Below, piece by piece: positions 11,758 through 24,039 of a stretch of 64,000 bases of DNA. Position numbers and translations under genes: made by a program. Source of the DNA: Cyathus striatus (taxonomy: Eukaryota; Basidiomycota; Agaricomycetes; Agaricales; Nidulariaceae); assembly GCA_025738555.1 (NCBI GenBank), contig JAOVFP010000009.1, forward strand, positions 992,001 to 1,056,000. The letters are read 5' to 3'. The notes under the pieces are model-generated. The model had not been told where the DNA came from, ran no database searches, and saw only the letters and a program-made list of their open reading frames with translations. The number at the start of each line of letters is the position of its first letter. Position 1 is the first letter of the stretch.

Positions 11758-11888
11758 CCTTCGTTGCTCGTAGTAAGAATCCGTACAATGTAATAATAAT
11801 ATAGAACATACCTTCGTTGCTCGTAGTAAGAATCCGTACAATGTAATAATAATATAGAACATACCTTCGTTGCTCGTAGTAAGAATGG
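11758..11888. repeat. 53-bp tandem repeat, about 2.4 copies
   Basis: The unit beginning TCGTTGCTCGTAGTAAGAAT occurs at 11761, 11814 and 11867, an exact 53-nt period; the third copy is partial. It lies between the lipase and the BTB cluster. The repeat creates minus-strand frames that are not genes (53 is not a multiple of three). Confidence 0.85.
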
Positions 11889-12148
11889 GCAACGAAGATT
11901 GAGAAAAGGATCTTAAATAGTGAGAAAAAAGGTGGGAATAAAATGCGGAAGTCATCGATGTATGCTGACACACATCGGTGGTGAGACTGGATGAGTAGTA
12001 GTACGAGGCCAGGCTTACAACACCCTGCATGTGCTGTCAAGTGATTACTATGCACTAATACCAGCTTTCAAGTCCCATCCTCTATTATTTATTTCATCCT
12101 ATGTACAAGTATTACAAGTAGTCGTTTATGCAATTACTCCCAGATTCA

Positions 12149-13202
12149 TCACTCGAAATCCTGTGCTTCGCGCTTCAAGTCCTCCCAACTCCCAAGTTCA
12201 AACGCTTGAGGAATCATATTCCAATACTTTCTTTGTCCTTCATAAAAAATCTCCTTTGCGTGAGCCTTACAAGGTCCGCATAATGTTTCCCCCCAGGAAT
12301 CGTGCCAGCTCGTGTACCCATTAAGTTTCGCAAGCAATTGATCAGTTCTCACCATCAATGGACGACAAGGGCGACTAACACGGTAGCCACCACCGGCAAG
12401 GTATTCACATCCAGGAGAAGGCTGATAGTTGACTGCGAATTTGAACACGTCATTTAATTGCGCAAGTAGAAGAGTAGTGCGCCCAGCAAGACAAATTGCA
12501 GCATCTTCCCATGCTACTGTTACATTGCCGGGCAACTTGCGCATTAGCCCTATAATATGTGAGGGACTTCGAGTGGCCAAGATAAGGTATGTACAAGGCA
12601 TAAATATCCTGAGGTTCATTTCGCGTGCAACCGAGAGTAGCCGTATAAGAATAGTGGGTGGTAGCTTTTTGCACTCGTGTATCTTTTCGTACTGAGATAT
12701 ATCGGTGGGGATATGTTGTTTGAGCATCGTGATTGCCTTTTTGCGTATTTTGTGGCAGCCGTATTTGTTACTAATTTTGAGGATGCTCATGAGGAAGGAT
12801 ATCGTATAAGTCAAGTTACTTTCTGCATGATCAAGCCATCTGGTCGATGCTGTGAACAAGGTACGTCGAAGAGCGTAATGCGCGGCTGCTAACTCACAAA
12901 GCATCGTATAACACGTTCATGAACGCTTCGAAATCGGATAGCTCGTCTTGCAAATGTATTAAAGGGAAATCGTCGTATTGTTCGATTACCTCTGGTTGAG
13001 GAATATCGAACATTCCGCTGAACACTTCTGAATAGGAACATAAAATAGTACGGTGCACGCGGAAGAGGGTGTTTTGGACCTGAAGTACAACAGATCCGTC
13101 GGGAAACCAGAATATTGGGTGTCGAGTTGGTCCTTCTTTTGATTCTGGTTCCTCAGATCGAGGGCGTTTTTGAGGAGGTTGGTAAATTGGCTCCTTGAAC
13201 AT
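12149..13202 (-). CDS. BTB/POZ domain protein 1
   Basis: Two exons: 13202-12898 and 12839-12149 (331 residues). The N-terminal part carries a basic patch (PPQKRPRSEE), then the basidiomycete BTB start FWFPDGSVVLQVQNTLFRVH and the helix SEVFSGMFDIPQPE, giving a BTB fold at about residues 30-125. The C-terminal half (about 200 residues) has conserved ISNKYGCHKIRKKA and the ending SWEDLKREAQDFE, shared by all four cluster members. BTB proteins dimerise and often act as adaptors for cullin-3 ubiquitin ligases or in transcription; the partner here is unknown. The intron (phase 2, just after the BTB fold) is at the same place in all four paralogues. Start is the first ATG of the open frame. Confidence 0.85.
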
Positions 13203-13933
13203 TGCAATGTAAGAGTGAGGACTATATATACAGATAAAGCAGTGGCAAACGAAGGTATAACAGTGGGCAATGCAAGTATAGGTAACAAGCCAGGCCTATT
13301 TATAATTGGCTGAGGGGTCAATGAAATACCTATAAAATAAGCCGAGATCACGGGTATAAAACTATACCTTCAAGTTTGCTGCATCTTTCAGGCTGCAAGC
13401 TGACACTGTATCCACTTGTATCCACCTCCGAGATTGCCGAATGGTGTGAATATTGATCCACATGCCAAGTTTAGCCAAACCAACGGCGGATTCAATAGAT
13501 TCCGAGCCGACGGCACCACATTGAGCCTGTGTTTTATGTTCTCTTCAAATGAATGATTCCGACACAAGGTAGTTATATTGGTCTACTTTCTTTTATGCTG
13601 TGTAGCATATTAACGATTATTTCATAGCTACTATGAAGTTAATGAGCCTGATAATCAATTACGCGCGTTCTGTCGATCGTGGGCAAGACGCAGTGGCCAT
13701 GAACAAGACCTATCAGCGCATCATGCAAGGCTCACAGAACAGTGGTACTTTTGAGAGGGGACGCCCTGGGGTAAATTAAAAATGTTCTTCATTGTAAGAT
13801 ATATATAGTAATAAGGGGCTGTAAACAGTAGATTCCCATCTTAGCAAATCATAGAACATAGATACTAGGACGGCACACTTACCAACATTAATCAATGAAT
13901 ACTAAACACTGTCATGGTCTTGAATGTTTAAAC
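13203..13933. other. Intergenic, no gene seen
   Basis: Spacer between BTB paralogues 1 and 2. Contains no frame I can support. Confidence 0.5.
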
Positions 13934-14948
13934 TCATTCAAAATCCTGCGCCTCGAGTTTCAATGCCTCCCAGCTTCCAAGCTCAAAAGCTTCGGGAATT
14001 GCATCCCAAAGTTTTGCCTGACCCTCTTCGAACATCCTCTTCGCATTGGCTATACAATTTTCACAAAAGGACTTCCCCCATGCATCGCTCCATTTTGTAT
14101 AACCGTCGAGATTAGTGACGAGTGCAGTAGTTATGACAAATGATAACGGTCGACAGGTATTGAGGCAATTGTCGGGAGGTTGGAAATTCGTGCCGACCTT
14201 ATATACATTGCCCTGTATAGTGAGCAGTTCAGCACGACCAGCAAGACATATTGCGGCATCGTCCCATGGTGCTTTGTCGTTACCCATGTTGTGCATGAGC
14301 TCAATAATTTGCGAAGGATGTCCTGTAGCCCAAATCAGGTATGCAACGGGCATGAAGATCTTCAAGTTAGTTTCACGCGCAACTGAGAGCAAGCGAGCTA
14401 TAATATATCTAGAAAGATGCTTCAATTTCAGAACCTTTTCATGGCCTGAGATGTCGGTAGGAATATGTTCTTTGAGGATCGATATTGCTTTTTTACGAAG
14501 GGTGTGGCACCCATATTTGTTACTTATTCTGAGGATGCTTATAGCGAAGGATAGCTGGTTTTCCAAGGTCGAGTTGGTTTGATCCCACCATCTACGCGAT
14601 TTCGGTAGTACATGTTAGGGCATAAATCTGGCAAAGACTCAAGTCAAACTCACAGTGGGTTATATAGCACCATCATAAACGCTTCGAAATCCTGTAAACT
14701 GTCCTGCAATTCAACATAGGGGCAACCATTGACATTTTCTATATCCTCTGTTGAGGAATTTCGAACATCCCAGTAAAAACTTCGGAATGAACACACAAGA
14801 TACTGCGATGCACGCGGAAGAGCGTGTTTTCAATGCGAAGGACAAGGGACCCATCGGAAAACCAAAATTTCGAATGGTGTATTGTCTCCTCCGTGTCTTC
14901 CGAAGTTCGAGCACGTTTTTTGGTAGGTTGCTGGGAAGGATCTGACAT
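13934..14948 (-). pseudogene. BTB/POZ domain protein 2, frameshifted
   Basis: Same two-exon plan as its neighbours: exon 1 14948-14654 and exon 2 14591-13934. The likely start is MSDPSQQPTKKRAR at 14948, matching the start of paralogue 3; the open frame extends further upstream to 15134 but that part is not shared. Near 14755 one base is missing relative to the paralogues (after FEIPQ), so the original frame stops at once, while the next frame continues PEDIENVNGCPYVELQDSLQ up to the conserved splice donor. Exon 2 is open to SWEALKLEAQDFE. A sequencing error would look the same, so the gene may be intact in reality. Confidence 0.75.
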
Positions 14949-15134
14949 GTGAGATTTTGAAAGAAGTTGGTTAGGTATAATGATATGGACGTAGTAGGAG
15001 GTCAGAGGTACCACTGTCACTGACACTTGCCCTTCCGACTCCTTTGTGATCGTTCTGTTCGCGATTTGACAAAATTCACGTGATGGTTCAACGTTTGACG
15101 TCACGTGTATTGCATGTCCGCGACAGTTGACCAC

Positions 15135-15856
15135 AACTTGACTTACAACGACTCGAATCTTCCAAGAATCTTATCTCACTGTCTACTTGAACTTCAAGTA
15201 GTCTTTGTCGAAATATCCTGACCAATAAAATCGATATCTGACCTTTATTTTACTCCAAAAAACGCATGCCTTGTGCAACTTATGCAAAGTTGTAATGTCC
15301 GCTGACCGAACATTTCCATTAACCAACGTAAGTTCAAGTTCTATTTATTATACATTCACGAAGTATACGTACATCATTCCTCTAATGTGTCACTTAGGTC
15401 AGTTCGGGACGACTTCTAAGTATTGGCTAAGTGACCAGTGGACCCAAGGTGGACCGTACCGGCCAGGCTGCCGCCGCAGGCAATGAAGTACACGTTTCCA
15501 TGCATCCGACTCAGAGTCTAACGTGCTATAGGTAAAGAGATCTGCTTCAAGAGAGACCTGGACGGCACCTGGGGGTTTTCATATGAAGACTCACCTCAGA
15601 AGTACAATAATCGTGAATCGCCTACTACTATAAACATGTCCAACACACACACTGACTACTACAAATATTGATCCCCTCCGCCTGAAGCTTCCAACGTGGT
15701 GAGGCCATATTCTTGCCATATTCCGATTATCAAAGAGTGTGACACCCATGGATCGAGATCGTCACATAAGTTACGTATTTGAAAATTCAAACAAGCCACT
15801 TGAGGCTCCACTACCCACTCTCAAAGTCCAGCTACTTCTCCTCAACTCACGCAATC
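15135..15856. other. Divergent intergenic region between BTB 2 and BTB 3
   Basis: Separates the minus-strand BTB 2 from the plus-strand BTB 3 and so should hold both promoters. No coding frame or clear TATA pair stands out. Confidence 0.45.
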
Positions 15857-16902
15857 ATGTCAGATATTGGAGAGCAACCTCCTCAAAAACGTTGTCGCAC
15901 TGACGATATAGAATCTAAGCCAGAGCCAAGTCGTCACACGAAGTTCTGGTTTGATGACGGATCGGTAGTCCTTTGCGTTCAAAGCACCCTCTTCCGCGTG
16001 CACCGCAGTATTCTGTGCATCCATTCCGAAGTCTTCAAAGGAATGTTCGAGATTCCTCAGCCAGAGGTGTCAGAGAAATTTGATGGATGCCCATATGTCG
16101 AATTGCCGGATGAGTTAAAGGATATCGAAGCATTCATGACGGTACTATATAATCCACTGTGAGTTGTTTCTGGGCGTTCCTTCAAATTTTAATCATCGCT
16201 TTCAGATGCTGGGATCAAAATAATTCCACCTGTGAAGAGGGGGTCACCTTCGCCATGAGTATCCTCAAAATGAGTAACAAATATGGATGCCACCTCCTGC
16301 ACAAGAAAGCGGTTTCAATTCTGAAAGAACAGATTCCCACCGACATATCCAATTGCGAACAGGTAGTGCAGTGTCACCAGCTAATTACGCACACTGTAGC
16401 TGGTTTACTCTCCCTTGCACGCGAAGCAAACCTTCGGATACTTATGCCCTGCGTATACCTCCTCTGGGCTAGACAGGCACCTGCAACACTTATCAAGAGT
16501 GCGCGTGCCATGAGCCCAGAAGGTACACAATGGGAGGATGTTGCGGTGAGCCTTGCAGGACGTGCGACCCTCCTCACCGTGCAAAGGGATGACGTGTTTA
16601 AGTTTGTTTGTAATTTCGTACCTTCTACATCTTGCCAAGCTCGCATAAGAAGTGGACCCAGCATTGGAAGTTCATGCACTCTTATCTATGATAAAAACTC
16701 GCTGTTAAAGCAATCGAAACTCTACGCGTTTGAGTTATCAAATTGGAAAGATGGGATCCTGAAGACCCTATGTGAAGCTTGTAGGACTCAAGCGAATGAA
16801 GTATACAATGAAGGCCTCCAGAAGTTTTGGAATGCACTTCCTGGTGCGTTTGGGCTTGAAAGCTGGGAAGTATTAGAAAAGGAGGCCAAAGATTTTGATT
16901 GA
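15857..16902 (+). CDS. BTB/POZ domain protein 3
   Basis: Exons 15857-16158 and 16206-16902 give 332 residues. The start MSDIGEQPPQKRCR is chosen over an upstream in-frame ATG at 15779 because the shared family sequence begins there. BTB fold at about residues 30-120 (FWFDDGSVVLCVQSTLFRVH and SEVFKGMFEIPQPE); C-terminal conserved MSNKYGCHLLHKKA and the ending SWEVLEKEAKDFD. It is the only member of the cluster on the plus strand. The intron begins in the Leu codon of YNPL, as in the other members. It appears intact. Confidence 0.85.
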
Positions 16903-17428
16903 ATCGATCATTTAGGTAAGTCTTGTATCATGTATCCTTAAAGGATCACTCAGTCTTTAGACGTTCTCTCTCATAGGGAGTGGACTTGCGGGATAAGCAC
17001 CTTTGTTGGCCAAAATGAAAGACTACTTAGTAATATATCAGTGCTGATGAATGAATGCTGAGCAAAAGTCTGTTGTCGCTGTCCACAAGGAACTCAAATG
17101 AGTAGGATGCATATTTGGTGGAACATATACGGTCAGTCAGGAAAGTTCTGCATGATGTCGTGGCATGGAAGGCGGCACAAGACTTTCGATTCAGAAGATG
17201 GGACTTGAAGCAAACTCTGGAGTGCACAAGAGGAGTGTAAGCTAATGAACGGCTTGTGAATTAATATTCGAATACTACCAGCTAGTGCTTTTTAAGTTGC
17301 TTCTATGACCACGTAGGTACTTCATGCTGAAAGTGATTTATTTTTCTAGACTTCTCCATCTCAAAGACTTTTCATTGTCCTTTTTAATAACCATATATAA
17401 CTTCATATAACTCTGGCCTAATTCTCGC
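16903..17428. other. Intergenic between convergent BTB 3 and BTB 4
   Basis: 3'-3' spacer of the convergent BTB genes; no supported frame. Confidence 0.45.
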
Positions 17429-18481
17429 TTACTCAAAATCCTGTGCCTCTTGCTTCAATGCCTCCCAGCTTCCAAGCCTAAAGGCTTTAGGAAGCATGTT
17501 CCAAAAGTACTTCTGCCCTTCTTCAAAACGCTCTTTTGCATGGGCTCTACACGATTTGCATATACCCTCCGTGATTGATTCATCATTCCATTTTATATAC
17601 CCTGCGAGTTTATCGAACGACTGATGTATACCATCCATCTTGAAAGGTGCGCACGAACTTCCGTTGCACGATGATGAATTCTCGAAATGAACAGCGAACT
17701 TGAACACGTCATTCAACTGTATGGGAAGAAGAACGGCGCGTCCTGCAAGACATATTGCTGCATCTTCCCATGGCAAGTTTTCATGTCCAATTGTTTGTGT
17801 ATGTTCTATAATCTGCTCAGGGTTTCGAGTAGCCCATGCAAGGTATGCACAAGGCAAAAATATCCTAAGCTTTGCTTCCCGAGCTACTGAAAGCAAGCGA
17901 ACAACAACGCTCACAGGAAGCTTCTTGCACTTCAGCTTATTGTAGCAGGCTATGTCAGTGGGAATGTAGTCTTTTAGGATAGAGATAGACTTCTTCCGCA
18001 GAATGTCGCAGCTATATTTGTTACTGATCTTGAGGATACTTATGGCGAGAGAGACCATATCTTTCGTAGTGGTATTATTTTCATCCCACCATCTAAAGGT
18101 TTAGGCCTTAGGTCGCATGAAACAGATTGCAACTCAGCAGGATACAACTCACAGTGGATTGTATAATACATTAATGAACGCTTCAATATCCTGTACCTCA
18201 TCCTGTAATTGAACATAGGGACACCCCTCGAGTTGTTCAATCATATCCGGTGGAGGGATATCAAACATCCCTTTGAATGCCTCAGAATGGTTGCAGAGAA
18301 TACTTCGGTGCACACGGAAAATGGTGCCTTGAACACCAAGGACTACGGACCCATCAGAAAACCAGAACTTTGGGTGACGGGTTGCATTTGGATTCAGAGT
18401 CATTCGAGAGTGATTTAGAGGAAGATGTTCTGTAGGATGAACATTGGTAAGTGGAAGGGTGGTTCGCAGAGCAATGCTCAT
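17429..18481 (-). CDS. BTB/POZ domain protein 4
   Basis: Exons 18481-18153 and 18092-17429 encode 330 residues. BTB fold at about residues 37-130 (FWFSDGSVVLGVQGTIFRVH, SEAFKGMFDIPPPD) and the shared C-terminal half with ISNKYSCDILRKKS and the ending SWEALKQEAQDFE. The N-terminus lacks the basic PPQKR patch of paralogues 1 and 3. Intron position and phase are the same as in the cluster. No break seen. Confidence 0.85.
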
Positions 18482-18748
18482 TGAGCTAAATTGTTTGAAT
18501 TGATAATGTAAATGAATTGCACTGATGATAGACGACGGACATCCCCATATTCCAGGAATTTTTGAGGTCTACACGCTGCAACTACAAGTTTGTTATCTTC
18601 CTCAACTCCGACCATTAGACTAATGCTTAATTATGTGTGCCAGGTTTCCAGCATATTTAAAGTTCAATAAATCGCATATGGGTATTGTCTAATAGATGTT
18701 AAATGTACAATAATAATCTCGATACATGAGCATTTGAACCCCAAAACT

Positions 18749-20487
18749 CTATACCTCAAAAACGGTGATATCATCCAGGAATGTCCACGCAGGTGCAGAA
18801 CCCCCATGGAAAGCAAGCAAATCATTGCCTTTCGCAGCTACTGTTACACTAAACAACTCCCAGTTTGTGAACCCAACCTTGCTAGCTAACACAACCTGAT
18901 TATTCCATAGCACCTGGAAAAATGCATTGGCCTCCATCACTGGCCCACTGAACGAACTTGACTCAAAAAACGAGATCTGGTACTGCTTTCCGGGAACTGT
19001 CTGCAACGCTTTCGCAGCAGCTAGCGTTCCAGGGAGAGGATCAACACCGAAAGCAGACCCGAGAAGGCCAGAACTATTCCCACTGTGTGCGAAAGGCGCA
19101 AAGAAAAAGACGGTTGCGTCAAGAGATCCATTAGCTGGACTTGTTCCAATCCAATTCGCGTCACTTGCTGCCTGACAGAAATCCGTGCATGCTTTGAACG
19201 ACTCGAATCCTCCATCGGGGAGAATGTTCTTGCGCTGATAGCCTCGCGAGAAAGTGACTACAAGGTCACCTTGGCCAGTGTTCACCGCTGTGGATGCGTC
19301 TGCCGGAATGAAGTACTGTTTGCAACTTATGAGCGAAAGTTATCGATGTTAAATGTAAAAGACAAACCATGCTGCAGGTGTACGTTGTCGGGAGACCATT
19401 TACAACTGCACGCCATATATTGAAAAACTGGCAAGCTCCACCCATTGAGTCTGCACCTCGAGTGTTACACTGCTGAGCACATGCTTCTACGTCGTATCTA
19501 TCAAGGAAAACGAATCCCATGTACTAAAAGTTACGGATACGGTTTAGTTCAGTTGTTTTTCCACCAGAGAAAGTACGTACCCCAGGTGCATTATTCGCTC
19601 CTCCAATAGGCCCAAACACGAGCTCGTATCCCTCCGGAGTAGGTGGATCCACTAACGAAGTAGCAGCAAATCCGCTGCTCTGCTGAATAAACGACAGTCC
19701 GGCAGGAGGTGGCTCGAGTTGTTGGCCTCCGAAGTTCGTCTTTTCGGTGGCATTATGTACGTCCGCGTATACAGCGCATTTAAGGTTCGATTTCTCGCTA
19801 AAGACGAAGTCGAGTAAGGCATTGTTAAATTCATAGTAGAGGTTTGCGAATACTATGTGATAAAAAAGGTCAATGTGAATTCGCACTTGTTATAAATAGT
19901 ACAAACCGCATCCATCAACAGTATTGCAGAATTGTAGACACGCATCAATGTTATACGTCGAGTTCGGAACCAGCGTGTAAGTAAGATACGCAGTGCCTTC
20001 TATCGAAGCGTCTCGATCACTGGGCATTGTCCCAGTTCCAGCGAATAATTGCTCATAACCAGCCAAAATGCGCTTGGTCAGGTCCACAGTTTGCAGCCTC
20101 GATGAGATGTTCCCCGGGATCACATCTAAGCTACGACGAGAAGAGGAAGTCGTCGAAGACATAAGCGTTCCATCAATAGCAGTAACGGCCGTATCTGGCA
20201 CCGGGAGATTGGGAGGCATCGTGCTTCCCGCACCGCTTCGCTGATCCACGATCATCGCAGTATTGACGATAGTGGTGGTTTTAGTATCGGTACCGGTCAA
20301 ATTAAGCTCATTCAAAATGGTGCTCGGAAGACCTTTGAGTCCTGGGGGGATGGGGGACAGGGGGATAGTTGCAGCTGCGTATGAGTTGTCGTCAATGAGG
20401 CATTAGTGCTTGAGTGAAACATGTGTACTGACCATAGGTGACAACGTTTAGAGACAGAACCAGGATAATTCTGCTGAGGCGGGCCAT
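18749..20487 (-). CDS. Secreted protein resembling fruit-body-specific protein A
   Basis: Five exons join in frame: 20487-20433, 20374-19907, 19852-19581, 19523-19368 and 19315-18749, giving 505 residues. A signal peptide (MARLSRIILVLSLNVVTYG) is split from the mature part by the first intron. Two cysteine-pair modules (YNIDACLQFCNTVDGC and YDVEACAQQCNTRGAD) flank a Gly/Pro-rich region. The C-terminal 190 residues form a repeat-free region (GDLVVTFSRGYQ, then a beta-rich part ending AWTFLDDITVFEV) like carbohydrate-binding beta-sandwiches. I recall this architecture as basidiomycete 'fruit-body specific protein a', whose biochemical role I do not know. It appears intact. Confidence 0.75.
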
Positions 20488-20879
20488 TGTGGGCGCACAA
20501 GATTGACCTTGAGAATACCCGACTAGCCATAGAGCCTTATAAACACTCTGAAATACTATTTCCCCCGCCCACACCGTTCCTGGCTTCCACGGAAAGGGGT
20601 ACCCGCTACCCACCGAGACTTCAGTGAATACGAGAACACAACACATCATCAAATGTTCGACGATAATAGGTGACAGTGCACTATACAGCGGCTGATGAAT
20701 TCTTCATCGGCTTCTCGTGAGGATACTTGTTCAAATGTTCTCGTGCAAAGTTCGCATGCTGATTAAATGAGGGCTTGAGAGCGGACGATGCGATGATTAG
20801 ATATTTTCCCACCTGCCAAATCTCTAATAAAGTGGCCGTTAGGATTTTTGAGGTGGACTTCCGTCAACTTCATCCATGA

Positions 20880-21237
20880 TCAGAGAAGATGAATTGTGGC
20901 ACGAGTTCTGACGCAGCTCATAGAGGTATCTTCAAGCTCCACAGCATCAAAAACTAGCTTTAAGTCCGAGGGTCCGTTTCCCGTGCCTAACTTTCTCATG
21001 AAGCCGGACGGAATAAGCAGCAATGTATTATGGGCCCGGAACCCGGAGTAAGGTCCTGCGAAATCCTGGAGGGCGATGCTGGTTTGAACATTGACGGGGA
21101 AGCGGATACAGTGAGGGTGCGGAAGTATTATTAGAACATATGTTCACGGCTCATCATTGGGAGACTCGGTTTGGGGCCGCTATTGGACATACATGTGATA
21201 TGAGAAGACCAATACAGAGCAGGGAAATGCGAGGCAT
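20880..21237 (-). pseudogene. Possible eroded secreted-protein gene
   Basis: On the minus strand, MPRISLLCIGLLISHVCPIA at 21237 looks like a signal peptide but stops after 27 codons. A second frame downstream is open for about 85 codons (including SIALQDFAGPYSGF and NGPSDLKLVFDAVELE) to a stop at 20880. No GT-AG intron I can see joins them in frame. It may be a decayed gene or two chance frames; the family is unknown. Confidence 0.25.
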
Positions 21238-21938
21238 GCAAGTAGCCTGAGTCTCGGAGTTGTTGCACTGGGGAGGTCCTCAACAGCCCGCCGCATCATC
21301 ATTTACCAGTTTGGTGAAGTTGCACATAGGGCCCATTAATAGTCAATATGGGGATTCACTGCACACCTTATACACTTTCCCATAAGCGGGATGCGTGCAA
21401 AAAATCCAAACCTATAAACAGTGGTTGTGCAAAGCAAAAATAAAGGCCAATCACTAGTTCAAGCTAGTGGACACGGTTGGGAGCCGGCATACTAAGATTC
21501 CGATTCAGACGGTCCTGCCGTGTGGACTACGATGATGTTAATAGTCGAAAAGTGTAATCAGGATTCAGCTCATAAAACAGGCGTCGCACGAAACAAGATG
21601 CACATACCTCTTCAGAACAAACACCTACGATAACTGTAACTCACATCGTATCTCCTTAGTTGACATGTCGAGACTGCCATGGAGGTGTACTAACTACTAA
21701 GCTAGTAGGAGACGAGGGCAAGGGGAGAGACCCGGACTGGGAAGTCGCGCCGCTTTTCAGCATCACATAACTTAAGCATAATAATACACAACAACATGTA
21801 CATACATCCTTAACAATGGAACAAAAGTTCCCAGGCTTCCAACGTTCCACCACTTCGCTACATTCGGAACAGTAGGTTTATAATCGGTCTCCATTCACAA
21901 TTTTACAGCATGTTACAAGTACTTTTTGGTGACATACA
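21238..21938. other. Intergenic, no gene seen
   Basis: 3' flank of P450 gene 1. No supported frame or repeat. Confidence 0.45.
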
Positions 21939-23979
21939 TTAGAATCCAAGCGTTTCCATAGTATAATCGACAGCTTTTTCGACGCCTTCAAACCTAGGAA
22001 CAATTCTACACTGGAAGGGCTTCGGACGCCTAAAAACCAGAATTCATCAGTGGGTCTGTTCGACGATCTGTGGATTATAGCTCACGTAGTCAGTCCGTTA
22101 TCGATGCATTCCATCGAATCGGGAACCAATGAGCACCCCGATGCATCTTTCGTAGGAGCTATATCGAAAGCCCACAAGATACGTGCTATCAATATGAACA
22201 TCGTGTCATTTGCAACGTGGCGGCCAACACAGATTCTGGATGCATATCAAATACAGTTCGAGGTTGATCAACTAACGTGCTTTGTCCTTACCTTCTCCCA
22301 AATCCAAATACCAGATTTCCTTCCTCCTTGATACCCTCTGAAACAGAAAGAAACCCTCCGGTGCTTGAATCAAGATGTCTCTCAGGTCTAAACTCTTCAA
22401 CATCAGGACCATAGACATCCGGATCGTGGTTCATTGCCCTAGTAATATACCATCTCTTCAGCTCAACTTTCACAAACCCATACATGCCTCAACTTACCAT
22501 ATGTTTGGGATACAGATCGTGTCCTTAGGTATAAAGTAGCCGTTATACCAATCATCCTGGTCCAATTTATGCGGTATGCCTGGAGGTCAAATCAACGTCA
22601 CAATCTGCACAACTTATTACTGAAGCACGTACTAATGGGAGCAACTGGACGCCATCTCATACATTCTTTTAAGAGTGCCCTGACATATACCAGGTTGTTA
22701 TAGTCCCCAAAATTGGGTAGTCGCTCTCGGCCGACTAAGCGATCTAATTCTTCCTGCGCTTTCTTTTGTACCTCGGGATGACGAATAATGGCTAGGAAGA
22801 ACCACTCCATTTGGTCTGCGACCTGTACGTCCATGCTATTAAATATCTCAATGAATAACAAATATGACGCTTACAATATCCGCGCCTGCAGCACTGGAAA
22901 CGCCGCAGTCAGCCACCGAATCAGCAAGCTACGTGAAGACACACTATAAAGTTACGGCGGTCCATGCACTCTCGATCTTCGGAAACGCTCCACTATTGTC
23001 TTCTAACAACGAGCTCATAAAACATGGCCTCTGAACACCTTCATTCTAAATTGGAAGTTTAAATTTCGTCGCTACAGTTAACGTCAGGATCCCCAAAGGG
23101 GTGACTTACCATACGATTTTCGACCCCCTCCATGAACTCTTTTATCATCTCCGAGTCTTTGATGAACCACTCCTCCGCCTCCCTTCTCCACTTACACATC
23201 CACCGCGGAAGGAACCTCATCCAAGTGAAGAACTCTACCCAATACGTTCCTGGCACTCCAGCCTTCGTCAGGCGCTGCGTGAAAGTTGCTACCATTTTGA
23301 TTCTAGGATCTTCTGATGACGCGATTGGTGGTTGCCCATACAGCATCGACAAAACTAGAGAATTGCTAGCCCGATGTAAATGGTCCCTGAAATCGGTAGG
23401 CGTCGCTAAAAGTTGTGAAACCAGCAAGACTGATTCGGATTCTTGAAAAGGGTGATATTTCTTCGCGACATTGTTGCTCAGAGCCCTACAATGTTCTATG
23501 ATTTAGATGTTATTTGGATTCACGGCATAAATACATACTTATGAACAGCCTTCCTTATACGTTTCCACGACTCGCCATACTGATAAAACGCAAACATCAA
23601 CCCACCGGTCAAAATATCGACTACGATGGATATTGGTCGACCAGAATATATCGTTGCACGGCGGTCTAGCAGCTCAGTAGCGACTTCTGCGCTTCCTAAC
23701 ACAACTACAGATTGTCCGGCGAGGTTTAAATAAACAATTTGGCCTAAAACTCTTAAGTATAGCACGAGTTGATAATCAAAGAAGTTAAGTACCATATACT
23801 TTTTTCCACTTGGTGAATGTCAACCAGTTCCTTTCCGAAAGCTGAAGTACGTTGCCAAGAATAGGTATACCAGGTGGGCCTGGGGGGAGTTTCTTATGAT
23901 TGTGATTTCGGTGTAAAGTGAAACAAAAGAGAAGTGCAAACAAAAGGGCAAGAGATATGGGGTTCGCAAGGCTCGTCAT
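21939..23979 (-). CDS. Cytochrome P450 (CYP64-like), gene 1, ten exons
   Basis: Membrane-anchored haem monooxygenase. Exons: 23979-23793, 23743-23539, 23485-23110, 23045-22945, 22893-22875, 22822-22633, 22579-22498, 22438-22292, 22235-22086, 22029-21939; 515 residues. N-terminal anchor (MTSLANPISLALLFALLF), proline hinge KLPPGPPGIPILGN, C-helix ESWKRIRKAVHK, I-helix AAGADI, ExxR in LLKECMRWRP, PERF-type EEFRPERHLD and haem loop FGFGRRICVGRH with the cysteine. Exon 5 is only 19 nt. The ATG at 23979 is chosen over 24039 because the anchor starts there. All splice joins keep frame, so it looks functional. The substrate is unknown; the sequence resembles the fungal OrdA/CYP64 type. Confidence 0.9.
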
Positions 23980-24039
23980 ACTAGGGAAGCTTCGACCACC
24001 AACTTCATTTCTGTCCGATTTTATACCCTCCCGAGCCAT

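Noticed and set aside
11729..12055. Two overlapping minus-strand frames with repeated YYEQRR text
   Set aside because: The repeats come from the 53-bp tandem array, which shifts frame at each copy.
15779..15856. Longer start for BTB 3
   Set aside because: The upstream 26 codons have no counterpart in the paralogues; MSD at 15857 aligns with BTB 2.
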